From NCBI RefSeq assembly GCF_029889845.1, contig NZ_JARANV010000002.1:62001-126000 (forward strand): DNA of 64,000 bases, written 5' to 3'. Source of the stretch: Halomonas sp. 25-S5. Its GTDB lineage: Bacteria > Pseudomonadota > Gammaproteobacteria > Pseudomonadales > Halomonadaceae. The number at the start of each line of letters is the position of its first letter. Within the stretch, counting starts at the first letter, position 1. The notes under the pieces are model-generated. The model saw only the letters and a program-made list of their open reading frames with translations. It did no database searches and had not been told where the DNA came from. A program made the translations under genes and the position numbers. This document shows positions 31,954 through 41,892 of the stretch, in pieces.

Positions 31954-32756
31954 GCATGAGCCTGCCGTCACTGACCGATGCCCGCCTGACGCTTGAGGGA
32001 CGGGTGGCCACCCTGACCCTGGACCGCCACGACGTGCGCAATGCCCTGACCGGCACTGCCCTGGTGGATGACATCGTGGCCGTGGCCGACTGGGTCAATG
32101 CCTGCGACGAGGTCTCCGTGCTGGTCATCACCGGGGCGGGCTCGGCGTTCTCCGCGGGAGGCAACGTCAAGGACATGGCCGAGCGCGACGGCGACTTCGC
32201 CGGTGACGTGGCCGAGGTCGCCAGCCGCTACCGGCGTGGCATCCAGCGTATCCCGCTGGCTCTGCAGGGCGTGGAGGTGCCGATCATCGCCGCGGTGAAC
32301 GGCCCGGCGATCGGGGCCGGCTTCGACCTGGCCAACATGGCCGACGTGCGCATCGCCTCCCGCAAGGCCAAGTTCGGCGAGACCTTCCTCACCCTGGGCA
32401 TCATCCCCGGCGACGGCGGCGCCTGGTTCATGCAGCGCCTGATCGGCTACCAGCGTGCCTTCGAGCTGACGCTCTCCGGCCGGGTGATCGACGCCGAGGA
32501 GGCGAAGGCGTATGGCATCGTGCTGGAGGTCACCGAGCCCGAGGCGCTGCTCGAGCGGGTCGGCGAGATGGCCGGGCAGATGGCGGCCCAGCCGCCCAAG
32601 GCGACGCGCCTGACCAAGCGGCTGATGAAGATGGGCAGCCGCATGGAGCTGCCCGACTTCCTCGACCTCTGTGCGAACTTCCAGGGCATGTGCCATAACG
32701 AGCCCGAGCACCTCGAGGCCGTCAATGCCATGCTGGAGAAGATGGCCAGGAAGTAG
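31950..32756 (+). CDS. Crotonase-family protein lacking the standard catalytic glutamates (crotonase 2)
   Basis: 268 residues. The fold motifs are present (GAGSAFSAGGNVKDM; NGPAIGAGFDLANMADVRIA), but the first acidic catalytic position is Asp (GAGFDLANM) and the second, normally Glu in a PExxxG motif, reads FGETFLTLGIIPGDGG with no Glu at that site. It may therefore catalyse an isomerase, hydrolase or lyase reaction rather than classical hydration. Translationally coupled to the ligase gene by a 4-bp overlap. A hairpin follows at 32776. Confidence 0.85.
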   Translation: MSMSLPSLTDARLTLEGRVATLTLDRHDVRNALTGTALVDDIVAVADWVNACDEVSVLVITGAGSAFSAGGNVKDMAERDGDFAGDVAEVASRYRRGIQRIPLALQGVEVPIIAAVNGPAIGAGFDLANMADVRIASRKAKFGETFLTLGIIPGDGGAWFMQRLIGYQRAFELTLSGRVIDAEEAKAYGIVLEVTEPEALLERVGEMAGQMAAQPPKATRLTKRLMKMGSRMELPDFLDLCANFQGMCHNEPEHLEAVNAMLEKMARK

Positions 32757-32775
32757 GCGTTGCGGCCAGTCAATC

Positions 32776-32809
32776 TGCGCAGAGCCCGGCATCGGCCGGG
32801 CTCTGCGCA
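32776..32809. terminator. Hairpin after crotonase 2
   Basis: Perfect 15-bp stem TGCGCAGAGCCCGGC / GCCGGGCTCTGCGCA with an ATCG loop, 19 bp beyond the stop. No T-run, so termination strength is uncertain. Confidence 0.6.
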
Positions 32810-32889
32810 TCCGGTCGGGGGCGAAAGGTCTGGCTTTTCTGTCCCGCGGCTGATGTGCTTGAATCTCCATGAAGGGACAGGGAGGTGTC

Positions 32890-33066
32890 ATGGCCGACAG
32901 CACGCTGGTCTTCATTGTCCTGGGGCTGACGCTTGCCGCCTTCGTCTGGGGGCGCTTCCGCTACGACCTGGTGGCGCTCTCGGCGTTGCTGGGCTCGGTG
33001 ATCCTGGGGCTGGTGCCGGGCGATGTTGCTCTGTCGGGACTGGCTTTCATCGTGATCGTGGGTTGA
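32890..33066 (+). pseudogene. N-terminal fragment of an SLC13-family transporter
   Basis: 58 codons, MADSTLVFIVLGLTLAAFVW then GRFRYDLVALSALLGSVILG, match the first two membrane helices of SLC13/DASS permeases (about 590 residues), ending abruptly at TGA after SGLAFIVIVG. A GGAGG ribosome-binding site is intact. A complete SLC13 gene of different base composition starts 42 bp later. The fragment looks like the stump of an older transporter gene. Confidence 0.7.
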
Positions 33067-33108
33067 ATCATTAACCTCAGGCAAAATCTAGCTCCCAGGA
33101 ATGTACTA

Positions 33109-34923
33109 ATGACCATCGAAATCGCGCTCGTTTTTCTGATTACAGCTGGTGGACTATATCTGTTCGCCTCACAGAAACTACCGATCGATGTCACTGCCAT
33201 GACCATCTTGACCACCGTGATGGCCATTCCTCAGCTTTTCCATTCGCAGTGGCTTATGGAGAGAGGGGTCGACCTGAAGTCTTCATTTCCGAGCATATCC
33301 GAAAGCCTGTCGGGTTTTTCCAGCACGGCAACGGTGACGGTGTTGTGTATGTTCATCCTGTCGGGCGGCATCCAGCGTTCGGGAATGGTCAATCTGCTGG
33401 CCAAGAAACTTATACCCCTGATCGGCAATTCCGAGACGCGACAGATTATTGTCGTGGGCGTGATGATCGGCTTGGTATCAGGTTTCATCAATAATACGGC
33501 TGCGGTGGCAATGGCCATCCCGCTGATGCTGAATCTTGCCAGAAACAGCGATTTCAAGGCCTCCCGGGTGCTGATCCCTCTCAGTTTCTTCGGCATGATG
33601 GGCGGCACGTTGACGCTGGTCGGTACCTCTACGAATATCCTGACCTCTTCCATTCTCGCCGATGCCCCGTCGTTCGGCCGGCCGCTGATGATGTTCGAGT
33701 TCACACATATCGGCACTCTGGTCCTCCTTAGCGGACTGGTCTACTTCCTGTTTATCGGGCGCTGGCTCTTGCCAAAGGAGGATGCCAACCCGGTGGTCAA
33801 CGAAGAGGAACAGGAATTCGTCACTGAACTCACGGTTAACCATGACAGCAAATTGGTCGGCAAGACGCTGGAAGATGCAAATTTCGAGGCTATCAGCGGC
33901 GTAGAGGTCAAGCGGCTGATCCGTGGTGGAAAGACCTGGACCGATAAGGCGACCGAAACTGAAATAAAGCCTGATGACGTCATCATAGTCTGTACTTTCG
34001 CGCACCAGATCATGGATCTGATCAAGGAAGACGGGGTAGATGTGCTTTCAGAATTCAACGATAGCGGTAAGGCACGCACCGATACTCAGGTGGTACAGGT
34101 GCTGCTGCGCAACCGGCTGCTGTTCGACGGACGCAAGGCGAGTAAAGTAGATCTCTGGAGGCGTTTCAATGCGCACCTGATCGGCCTGGGTACCAATGAA
34201 GTGACTTCCACGCGCCTGGCTGACCAGGAACTCCATGTCGGGGAGGTCGTCTTGCTCGACATCTCGAAAACCGCCCTGAAACGGCTGCAGAGGAGTTACG
34301 ATGTCGTTCTGCTCGATCAGTTCGAGGATGAATTCAGCTCACGCCGCATGATCACCGCCGGTGGCATCGTGGCAGCCGTGATCTTCCTGGCGGTTCTGAC
34401 GCCGATGCCTATCGTGCTGACTGCGATCGCTGGCGTTATCGCCATGGCCGTGACAGGTTGCATCCCCTATCAGGAGATGTATGAGGATGTTTCCTGGAGT
34501 GTGATCTTCCTGCTCGCCGGTGTGATTCCCCTGGGTATCGCGATGACCAAGTCCGGGGCGGCCGACTGGGCGGGTTCCCTGATCGCCCAGTATGCGGGGG
34601 CCTGGCACCCTATATTCATCCTGATGGCCTTGTATGCCATGACCACGGAGCTAACTGAGATCGTCAGTAACAATGCGTCCGCCGTGATACTGGTGCCGGT
34701 TGCCATCTCGCTGTCCCAGCAACTGGCACTGGAGCCACTGGCCCTGGTGATGGCCATCATGTTCGCGGCATCGACCAGCTTCCTGTCGCCTATTGGTTAT
34801 CAGACCAATACCATGATTTATGGCACGGGGGCGATGAAGTTCACCGATTTTGCGCGCGTGGGTGCGCCACTGAACCTGATGCTGATGGTGGTAACGAGCT
34901 GCGCGATCTACTGGACAATCTAA
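33109..34923 (+). CDS. SLC13-family (DASS-type) transporter with RCK_C/TrkA-C domains
   Basis: 604 residues: an N-terminal transporter half with LVSGFINNTAAVAMAIPLML and GMMGGTLTLVGTSTNIL (the SNT motif), two cytosolic RCK_C/TrkA-C-like domains (about 220-400: VNHDSKLVGKTLEDANFEAI; EVTSTRLADQELHVGEVVLL) and a C-terminal half with the second EIVSNNASAVILVPVAISL motif. Such proteins import sulfate, tricarboxylates or other anions with sodium. The codon use and lower GC differ from neighbours, suggesting transfer. Downstream of the acyl-CoA cluster it may import its acid substrate. Confidence 0.9.
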   Translation: MTIEIALVFLITAGGLYLFASQKLPIDVTAMTILTTVMAIPQLFHSQWLMERGVDLKSSFPSISESLSGFSSTATVTVLCMFILSGGIQRSGMVNLLAKKLIPLIGNSETRQIIVVGVMIGLVSGFINNTAAVAMAIPLMLNLARNSDFKASRVLIPLSFFGMMGGTLTLVGTSTNILTSSILADAPSFGRPLMMFEFTHIGTLVLLSGLVYFLFIGRWLLPKEDANPVVNEEEQEFVTELTVNHDSKLVGKTLEDANFEAISGVEVKRLIRGGKTWTDKATETEIKPDDVIIVCTFAHQIMDLIKEDGVDVLSEFNDSGKARTDTQVVQVLLRNRLLFDGRKASKVDLWRRFNAHLIGLGTNEVTSTRLADQELHVGEVVLLDISKTALKRLQRSYDVVLLDQFEDEFSSRRMITAGGIVAAVIFLAVLTPMPIVLTAIAGVIAMAVTGCIPYQEMYEDVSWSVIFLLAGVIPLGIAMTKSGAADWAGSLIAQYAGAWHPIFILMALYAMTTELTEIVSNNASAVILVPVAISLSQQLALEPLALVMAIMFAASTSFLSPIGYQTNTMIYGTGAMKFTDFARVGAPLNLMLMVVTSCAIYWTI

Positions 34924-35044
34924 GTCGTTCTCCACGCGCCGCCTATCTTTTCGCCGAAGAAACCCTCACCGGCAATGCCACCTCCTTTCCGATGTATTCT
35001 CCTCTTGAAGATGGCATTGACTCGCGCGGGCTGGTTGATGTGCT

Positions 35045-37492
35045 TCAGGCGGCGTTATGGCGCGGTACCTGGCTCTTGTCGATGACGAAGGCATCGTACT
35101 CGAAGTCGTCCACGCTGAGCAGTTCGAGTACCTCGGCCTCGCGCTCGCGCATGAAGGTGGCGTCTTCCTCGGAGATCAGCCCCTTCTCCCGTGCAGCCTC
35201 CACCTTCTGCTCGGGGTGCAGGGCGTCAGCCGGCAGCTCGCCCTTGGCATGGGCCTTCTGGACCTGGCGGTAGAGTTTTTCGGCGCGCTCCTGGGTGGCG
35301 AGCAGGGCGTTGTAGTGGGCCAGCGGGTTGTCGCGGCTGCCGTCGTTCTCCTGCCAGGTGGTTTCCAGCAGGTAGCGGCGCAGCGCCGTGTCGCGGGAGA
35401 CGGCTTGGGCGATCTCGCGGGTCAGGTCATCCTGGGGGCGCTTCCAGCGGCGCCCGGCGGGCATGACCACGACGCGCAGCAGCCGACCCAGGGCACGGCT
35501 CGGCAGGTTGTCGAAGAGCTCGTCCAAGGCCTGCTCGGCACGACCCAGCAGGAAACGGCAGCCATAGTGCAGCAGGGCGGCCTCGCCCTCGACCTTGTCG
35601 CCCTCGTGCCACTGCTTGAGCGTCATCGAGGCGAGGTAGAGGTTGGAGAGCACGTCGCCCAGGCGCGCCGAGAGCATCTCCCGCTGCTTGAGGGTCGAGC
35701 CGAGGCTCGCCATGGCGGCATCGGCGCACAGCCCGAAGCCGGCGGAGAGGCGGGCGACATCCCGGGCATAGGGCGCGGCGACCTCGTCGAAGGGCACGCC
35801 TGGCCGGCCGAGTCCCAGGCCCTGGGTGAGAGCACGGGCGGCGTTGCCGAAGATCAGCCCAGCATGGCCGAAGAAGGCGCGGTCGAAGGCTGGCAGGTCG
35901 TCGGCCTCCTTGGCGGCCAGCTCCTCGAGCACGTAGGGGTGGCAGCGGATCGCCCCCTGGCCGAAGATCATCAGGTTGCGGGTCATGATGTTGGCGCCTT
36001 CCACGGTGATCGCCACCGGGTTGGCGCTGTAGCCTATTCCTAAGTAGTTGCGCGGCCCCAGGGTCACCGCCTTGCCGCCGTGGATGTCCATGGCGTCGCT
36101 GAGAATCTGGCGCTGGAACTCGGTGAGCTGGCTCTTGAGGATCGCCGAGGGCACCGCCGGCTTCTCGCCGTGGTCGATGGTGTTGGCCGTCTGGTAGACC
36201 GCGGCCCGGGAGACGTAGGCCAGCGCCGCCATGCGCGCCAGGGGCTCCTGGACCCCCTCCATCTCGGCCACCGGCACGTTGAACTGGCGACGGATACGGG
36301 CGAAGCCGCCGCTCCAGCCCAGGGCGTAGCGGGCGGTCCCGGTGGCGCCGGAGGGCAGGGTGATGCAGCGGCCGATGGAGAGGCACTCCACCAGCATACG
36401 CCAGCCCTGGCCGATCATCTCGGGTCCGCCGATGATGGTATCGAGCGGCACGAAGACGTCCTTGCCCTTGATGGGGCCGTTGAGGAAGGGGCTGCCGATG
36501 GGGTGGTGGCGGCGGCCGATCTCCATGCCCGCGGTGTCGCGCGGAATCAGCGCCAGGGTGATGCCGCGATCGCTCTCCTCGCCCAGCAGGTGGTCGGGGT
36601 CGAAGAGCCGGAAGGCCAGGCCCACCACGCTGGCGATGGGCGCCAGGGTGATCCAGCGCTTCTCGAAGTTCAGGCGCAGGCCCAGCACCTCCTCGCCGTC
36701 GACCTCCTGCCGGCAGACCACGCCGGTATCGGGGAGGGCCGTGGCGTCACTGCCGGCACGGGGGCCGGTGAGGCCGAAGCAGGGGATCTCGCGCCCGTCG
36801 GCCAGCCGCGGCAGGTAGTGGTCCTTCTGGGCCTCGGTGCCGTACTTGAGCAGCAGCTCGCCCGGGCCCAGGGAGTTGGGCACGCCCACCGTGACCATCA
36901 GCGTCTCGCTGACCGAGAGCTTCTGCAGGACCAGCGACTGGGCCTTGGCGGAGAAGCCGAGGCCGCCGTACGCCTGGGGGATGATCATGCCGAAGAAGCC
37001 TTCCCGCTTGAGGTAGTCCCAGAGTTCCTGGGGCAGGTCGGCGCGCTCCCGGGCGATCTCCCAGGCGTTGCACATGCCGGCGGCCACGCTGCACTGGTGG
37101 TCAAGGAAAGCCTGCTCCTCCGCCGTGAGCCCCTCATCGTGGAAAGCGAGCAGCGTCTGCCAGTCGGGGCGCCCGGTGAAGAGTTCGCCGTCCCAGGCCA
37201 CGGTGCCGGCCTCGAGCGCCGTGCGTTCGGTCTCCGAGACTCGGGGCGCGACCTTCTTGAACAGGGCGAAGAGGCGCGGCGAGAGCCAGCGGATCCGCAG
37301 GGCGGGCAGGCCCGCCACGGCCACCCCGGCGGCGGCCAGGAGCAGCAGCACGCCGAGCGCCGGCGAGCCCAGCAGCAGGCCGGCGAGGCCCGGCACGGCC
37401 AGCGCGCCGAGGGCGGGCAGGGCGCCGGCCTCGCGGCGCAGCACCGCGAACAGGCCGACGATGGCCGCGAGCAGCAGGATCAGGGTGAGCAT
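35045..37492 (-). CDS. fadE: FadE-type long-chain acyl-CoA dehydrogenase
   Basis: 815 residues, the long FadE class. Two N-terminal hydrophobic segments (about 1-65) are followed by LPQELWDYLKREGFFGMIIP, AYGGLGFSAKAQS, FGLTGPRAGSDATALPDTG (the substrate/FAD motif) and DAMDIHGGKAVTLGPRNYLG. It introduces the 2,3 double bond in acyl-CoAs, the first step of beta-oxidation, at the inner membrane. A 30-bp palindrome lies 27 bp upstream of the start. Monocistronic and convergent with the SLC13 gene. Confidence 0.95.
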   Translation of the reverse strand: MLTLILLLAAIVGLFAVLRREAGALPALGALAVPGLAGLLLGSPALGVLLLLAAAGVAVAGLPALRIRWLSPRLFALFKKVAPRVSETERTALEAGTVAWDGELFTGRPDWQTLLAFHDEGLTAEEQAFLDHQCSVAAGMCNAWEIARERADLPQELWDYLKREGFFGMIIPQAYGGLGFSAKAQSLVLQKLSVSETLMVTVGVPNSLGPGELLLKYGTEAQKDHYLPRLADGREIPCFGLTGPRAGSDATALPDTGVVCRQEVDGEEVLGLRLNFEKRWITLAPIASVVGLAFRLFDPDHLLGEESDRGITLALIPRDTAGMEIGRRHHPIGSPFLNGPIKGKDVFVPLDTIIGGPEMIGQGWRMLVECLSIGRCITLPSGATGTARYALGWSGGFARIRRQFNVPVAEMEGVQEPLARMAALAYVSRAAVYQTANTIDHGEKPAVPSAILKSQLTEFQRQILSDAMDIHGGKAVTLGPRNYLGIGYSANPVAITVEGANIMTRNLMIFGQGAIRCHPYVLEELAAKEADDLPAFDRAFFGHAGLIFGNAARALTQGLGLGRPGVPFDEVAAPYARDVARLSAGFGLCADAAMASLGSTLKQREMLSARLGDVLSNLYLASMTLKQWHEGDKVEGEAALLHYGCRFLLGRAEQALDELFDNLPSRALGRLLRVVVMPAGRRWKRPQDDLTREIAQAVSRDTALRRYLLETTWQENDGSRDNPLAHYNALLATQERAEKLYRQVQKAHAKGELPADALHPEQKVEAAREKGLISEEDATFMREREAEVLELLSVDDFEYDAFVIDKSQVPRHNAA

Positions 37493-37518
37493 GGGGAGAC
37501 TCCGGTTGTTGTCGACGG

Positions 37519-37548
37519 CAAGAATTCGAACAGATGTTTGAATTCTTG
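37519..37548. promoter_or_regulatory. 30-bp palindromic operator of fadE
   Basis: Two 14-bp arms (CAAGAATTCGAACA and TGTTTGAATTCTTG) match at 13 of 14 positions around a GA centre. The core GAACAGATGTTTG resembles sites of TetR-type fatty-acid regulators such as PsrA (GAAAC-N4-GTTTC). Position just upstream of fadE fits repression relieved by long-chain acyl ligands. Confidence 0.65.
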
Positions 37549-37669
37549 CAGACTAGCCCACTTCGGTGCAACCGGCCAGTGGCGCGACTCGTAGTTAAAG
37601 CTTTCAGCAAGAGCGAGAGGCGCCGGAAAAGCCTCGAGCGTGGTAGTCATCCGCGATGGTCTGTAATCC

Positions 37670-37703
37670 AAAAACGCCCCGCGCTGCAGGGCAGGGCGGG
37701 GCG
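37670..37703 (-). terminator. Intrinsic terminator of betA
   Basis: On the minus strand CGCCCCGC / GCGGGGCG arms are followed by TTTTT, 25 bp beyond the betA stop. Confidence 0.75.
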
Positions 37704-37728
37704 CATGGGAGCCGAGGCACTGGCGCTG

Positions 37729-39432
37729 TCAGTCGAGGCGGCGCTGGGGCTCGCCGCGGGCGGGGGTGTCACCCGCCACGTAGTAGGGGGCGTCCGAGCG
37801 CGGCAGGGGCTCGCGGCCGCGAATCCTGTCGGCGATCTTCTCGGCGAGCATGATGGTCGGCGCGTTGAGGTTGCCGGTGGGGATCATCGGAAACAGCGAG
37901 GCGTCCACGACCCTGAGCCCCGCCACGCCGTGCACCCGGCCCTGGCCGTCCACCACGGCATCGTCGCCCTCGCCCATGCGGCAGCTGCCGCAGGGATGGT
38001 AGGCGGTCTCGGCATGGGCCTTGACGAAGGCATCCAGCTCGGCGTCGGAGGCCACGTCCGGCCCCGGCGAGATCTCGCGGCCGCGATAGGGGTCGAAGGC
38101 GGGCTGAGCGATGATCTCGCGGGTCAGGCGGATGGCATCGCGGAACTCCTGCCAGTCCTTCTCCCTGGACATGTAGTTGAAGAGGATGCTCGGCGCGGCC
38201 TCGGGGTCGCGCGAGGCCAGGCGGATGCGGCCGCGGCTCTCGGAGCGCATGGAGCCCACGTGGGCCTGGAAACCGTGAGCCTGCACCGCGCTCTTGCCGT
38301 TATAGCTGATGGCGATGGGCAGGAAGTGGTACTGCAGGTTGGGCCACTCCTCCTGGTCATTGCTGCGGATGAAGCCCGCCGCCTCGAACTGGTTGCTCGC
38401 CCCCACGCCCTTGCCCAGGAAGAGCCACTCGGCGCCGATCTTTGGCTGGTTGACCCACTTCAGCGCCGGGTAGAGCGAGATCGGCTGGGTGCACTCGTAC
38501 TGGATGTACATCTCCAGATGGTCCTGGAGATGGGTGCCGACGTTGTCGTTGACGTGCACCGGGGGAATGCCGAACTCGTCCAGGACCGCCTTCGGCCCGA
38601 TGCCGGAGCGCTGGAGGATCTGCGGCGAGGCGATGGCCCCGCCGCACAGGAGCACCTCGCGGCGGGCGCGGGCCTGGCGCGGCTCGCCCTTGCGATCGCC
38701 GTTGAGAAAGTAGCGCACGCCCACGGCACGCTTGCCCTCGAACGCGATGACGTCGGTGAGCGCGCGGGTTTCGATGGTCAGGTTCGCCCGCCCCTTGGCC
38801 TGGTCGAGGTAGCCGCGGGCCGTGGAGGCACGCCGACCGTTCGGGGTGACGAAGCGGTCCATGGGACCGAAGCCCTCCTGCTGGTAGCCGTTGACGTCCT
38901 CGGTCTCCGGGTAGCCGGCCTGCTTGCCCGCCTCGATAAAGGTCCGATAGAGGGGGTTGTTGCCCTCTTTCGGGGTGGTGACACTCACCGGCCCGTCGCC
39001 GCCATGGTAGTCATCGGCGCCGATGTCGCGGGTCTCGGACTTCCGGAAGTAGGGCAGGCAGTTGGCGTAGCACCAGTCCGCAAGGCCCGGCGCCTTGGCC
39101 CAGTGGTCGTAGTCCAGGGCGTTGCCGCGGATGTAGCACATGCCGTTGATCAGCGAGGAGCCCCCCAGCCCCTTGCCACGGCCGCACTCCATGCGTCGGC
39201 CATCCATGTGCGGCTCGGGGTCGGTCTCGAAGGCCCAGTTGTAGCGCTTGCCCTGCAGCGGATAGGCCAGCGCCGCCGGCATCTGAGTGCGGAAGTCGAA
39301 GCGGTAGTCGGGGCCACCGGCCTCGAGCAGCAGCACCGAGACATCTTCGTCTTCGGTCAGGCGCGTGGCCAGCACGTTGCCGGCCGACCCGGCGCCGATG
39401 ATGATGTAGTCGAATTCGCGGATCTGGGACAT
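37729..39432 (-). CDS. betA: BetA, choline dehydrogenase
   Basis: 567 residues of the GMC oxidoreductase family: FAD-binding [17 protein letters not shown] (about 9-25), [17 protein letters not shown], the second GMC signature [15 protein letters not shown], and the C-terminal catalytic region [10 protein letters not shown] plus [15 protein letters not shown]. It oxidises choline to betaine aldehyde at the membrane. Start 39432 follows GGAGACTC; a longer frame to 39504 was rejected. Third gene after betI and betB; a 178-bp gap precedes it. Confidence 0.96.
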   Translation of the reverse strand: MSQIREFDYIIIGAGSAGNVLATRLTEDEDVSVLLLEAGGPDYRFDFRTQMPAALAYPLQGKRYNWAFETDPEPHMDGRRMECGRGKGLGGSSLINGMCYIRGNALDYDHWAKAPGLADWCYANCLPYFRKSETRDIGADDYHGGDGPVSVTTPKEGNNPLYRTFIEAGKQAGYPETEDVNGYQQEGFGPMDRFVTPNGRRASTARGYLDQAKGRANLTIETRALTDVIAFEGKRAVGVRYFLNGDRKGEPRQARARREVLLCGGAIASPQILQRSGIGPKAVLDEFGIPPVHVNDNVGTHLQDHLEMYIQYECTQPISLYPALKWVNQPKIGAEWLFLGKGVGASNQFEAAGFIRSNDQEEWPNLQYHFLPIAISYNGKSAVQAHGFQAHVGSMRSESRGRIRLASRDPEAAPSILFNYMSREKDWQEFRDAIRLTREIIAQPAFDPYRGREISPGPDVASDAELDAFVKAHAETAYHPCGSCRMGEGDDAVVDGQGRVHGVAGLRVVDASLFPMIPTGNLNAPTIMLAEKIADRIRGREPLPRSDAPYYVAGDTPARGEPQRRLD

Positions 39433-39610
39433 GGAGTCTCCCGAGGCAATATCTATACGGGGCTGTTCCGGCGGCAGGCCTTCGCGAGGGCGCTGTGAAC
39501 GCATCCCTGGGCGCTACCGATGCCGTCCCTGGCATAGGACCCTCGCTACGACCTGCCCCCGGCGCCCCGGCAGGTGGGGTAGGTAGGCGGCACTAGAGGT
39601 GACGGAAGGC

Positions 39611-41095
<1,485 letters not shown>

Positions 41096-41107
41096 GTGGC
41101 TATCCCT

Positions 41108-41710
41108 TCAAGAAGAAGTTGTGTGTTGGGTATCCAGCAGGCGATCGAGATAGTCCCGGGCCAGAAGGCGCGCCTCGTCGCTGTCCAGGCCTTCGTGGGT
41201 CAGGGCGCCGCGTAGCCAGAGGCCATCGATCAGCGCGGCCAGCGCTCGGGCACAGGCGCGGGCCTTGTCACGGGGCATCACGCGGCGGAACTGGTGGCAG
41301 AGGTTGGCGTAGAGGCGCCGGTCATTGACCTGCTGCAGGCGCGCCAACTCCGGCTTGTGCATGCTGCTGGCCCAGAAGGCCAGCCAGGTCTTGGCCACCG
41401 GCCCGGTGACCTGGCTGCGGTCGAAGTTGCCGTCGATGATGGCGCCGATGTGGTCCCGGGGGCTCGTGGTGGAGAGCTCGCGGCGCCGCGCCGCCACCGC
41501 TTCGCCAAGATCGCTGAGGATCTGGCGCATGGTGGCTTCCAGCAGGCCGTCCTTGCCGCCGAAGTAGTGGCTGATGATGCCGGCGGATACGCCCGCGTGG
41601 CGGGCAATACGCATCACCGTGGCATCGGCCAGGCCGACCTCGTCGATCGCCGCCATGGTGGCCTTGATCAGTTGCTGGCGGCGGATGGGTTCCATTCCAA
41701 CCTTGGGCAC
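41108..41710 (-). CDS. betI: BetI, choline-responsive TetR-family repressor
   Basis: 200 residues. The N-terminal helix-turn-helix (QQLIKATMAAIDEVGLADAT; IARHAGVSAGIISHYFGGKD) and the ligand domain (FWASSMHKPELARLQQVNDR) are typical of BetI. It represses the bet genes in absence of choline. First gene of the betI-betB-betA operon, 73 bp from the palindrome it probably binds, and divergent from choX. Confidence 0.95.
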   Translation of the reverse strand: MPKVGMEPIRRQQLIKATMAAIDEVGLADATVMRIARHAGVSAGIISHYFGGKDGLLEATMRQILSDLGEAVAARRRELSTTSPRDHIGAIIDGNFDRSQVTGPVAKTWLAFWASSMHKPELARLQQVNDRRLYANLCHQFRRVMPRDKARACARALAALIDGLWLRGALTHEGLDSDEARLLARDYLDRLLDTQHTTSS

Positions 41711-41783
41711 CGTTGCTGGCTCCTTTCCCGGGGAATTGATCTTGCAACCACCACATGAAGCATGGTTACCATGTGCACAGCTT

Positions 41784-41823
41784 GCCAGACCTTTATTGAA
41801 CGTTCAATCAATAAAGGTCTGGC
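41784..41823. promoter_or_regulatory. BetI-type operator between betI and choX
   Basis: Two perfect 16-bp arms (GCCAGACCTTTATTGA / TCAATAAAGGTCTGGC) flank an 8-bp centre. The core ATTGAACGTTCAAT (41795-41808) is a perfect 14-bp palindrome matching known BetI sites. It lies 73 bp from betI and 69 bp from choX and could control both. Confidence 0.8.
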
Positions 41824-41892
41824 AGACCAACCCGCTGACCGGTGGTACTGCCACTGCGGCTATACTTCAAGTCCCACAAGAGGAGTGTCTTC

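Noticed and set aside
29710-31971. A 753-codon open frame antisense to the acyl-CoA ligase gene
   Set aside because: Same coding-shadow pattern (His-, Gly- and Leu-rich, no motifs).
33064-33109. Insertion-sequence scar between the SLC13 stump and the full gene
   Set aside because: No terminal inverted repeats or target-site duplication could be found in the 42-bp gap.
37534-39498. A 654-codon open frame antisense to betA
   Set aside because: Shadow of betA; the sense frame carries all GMC oxidoreductase motifs.
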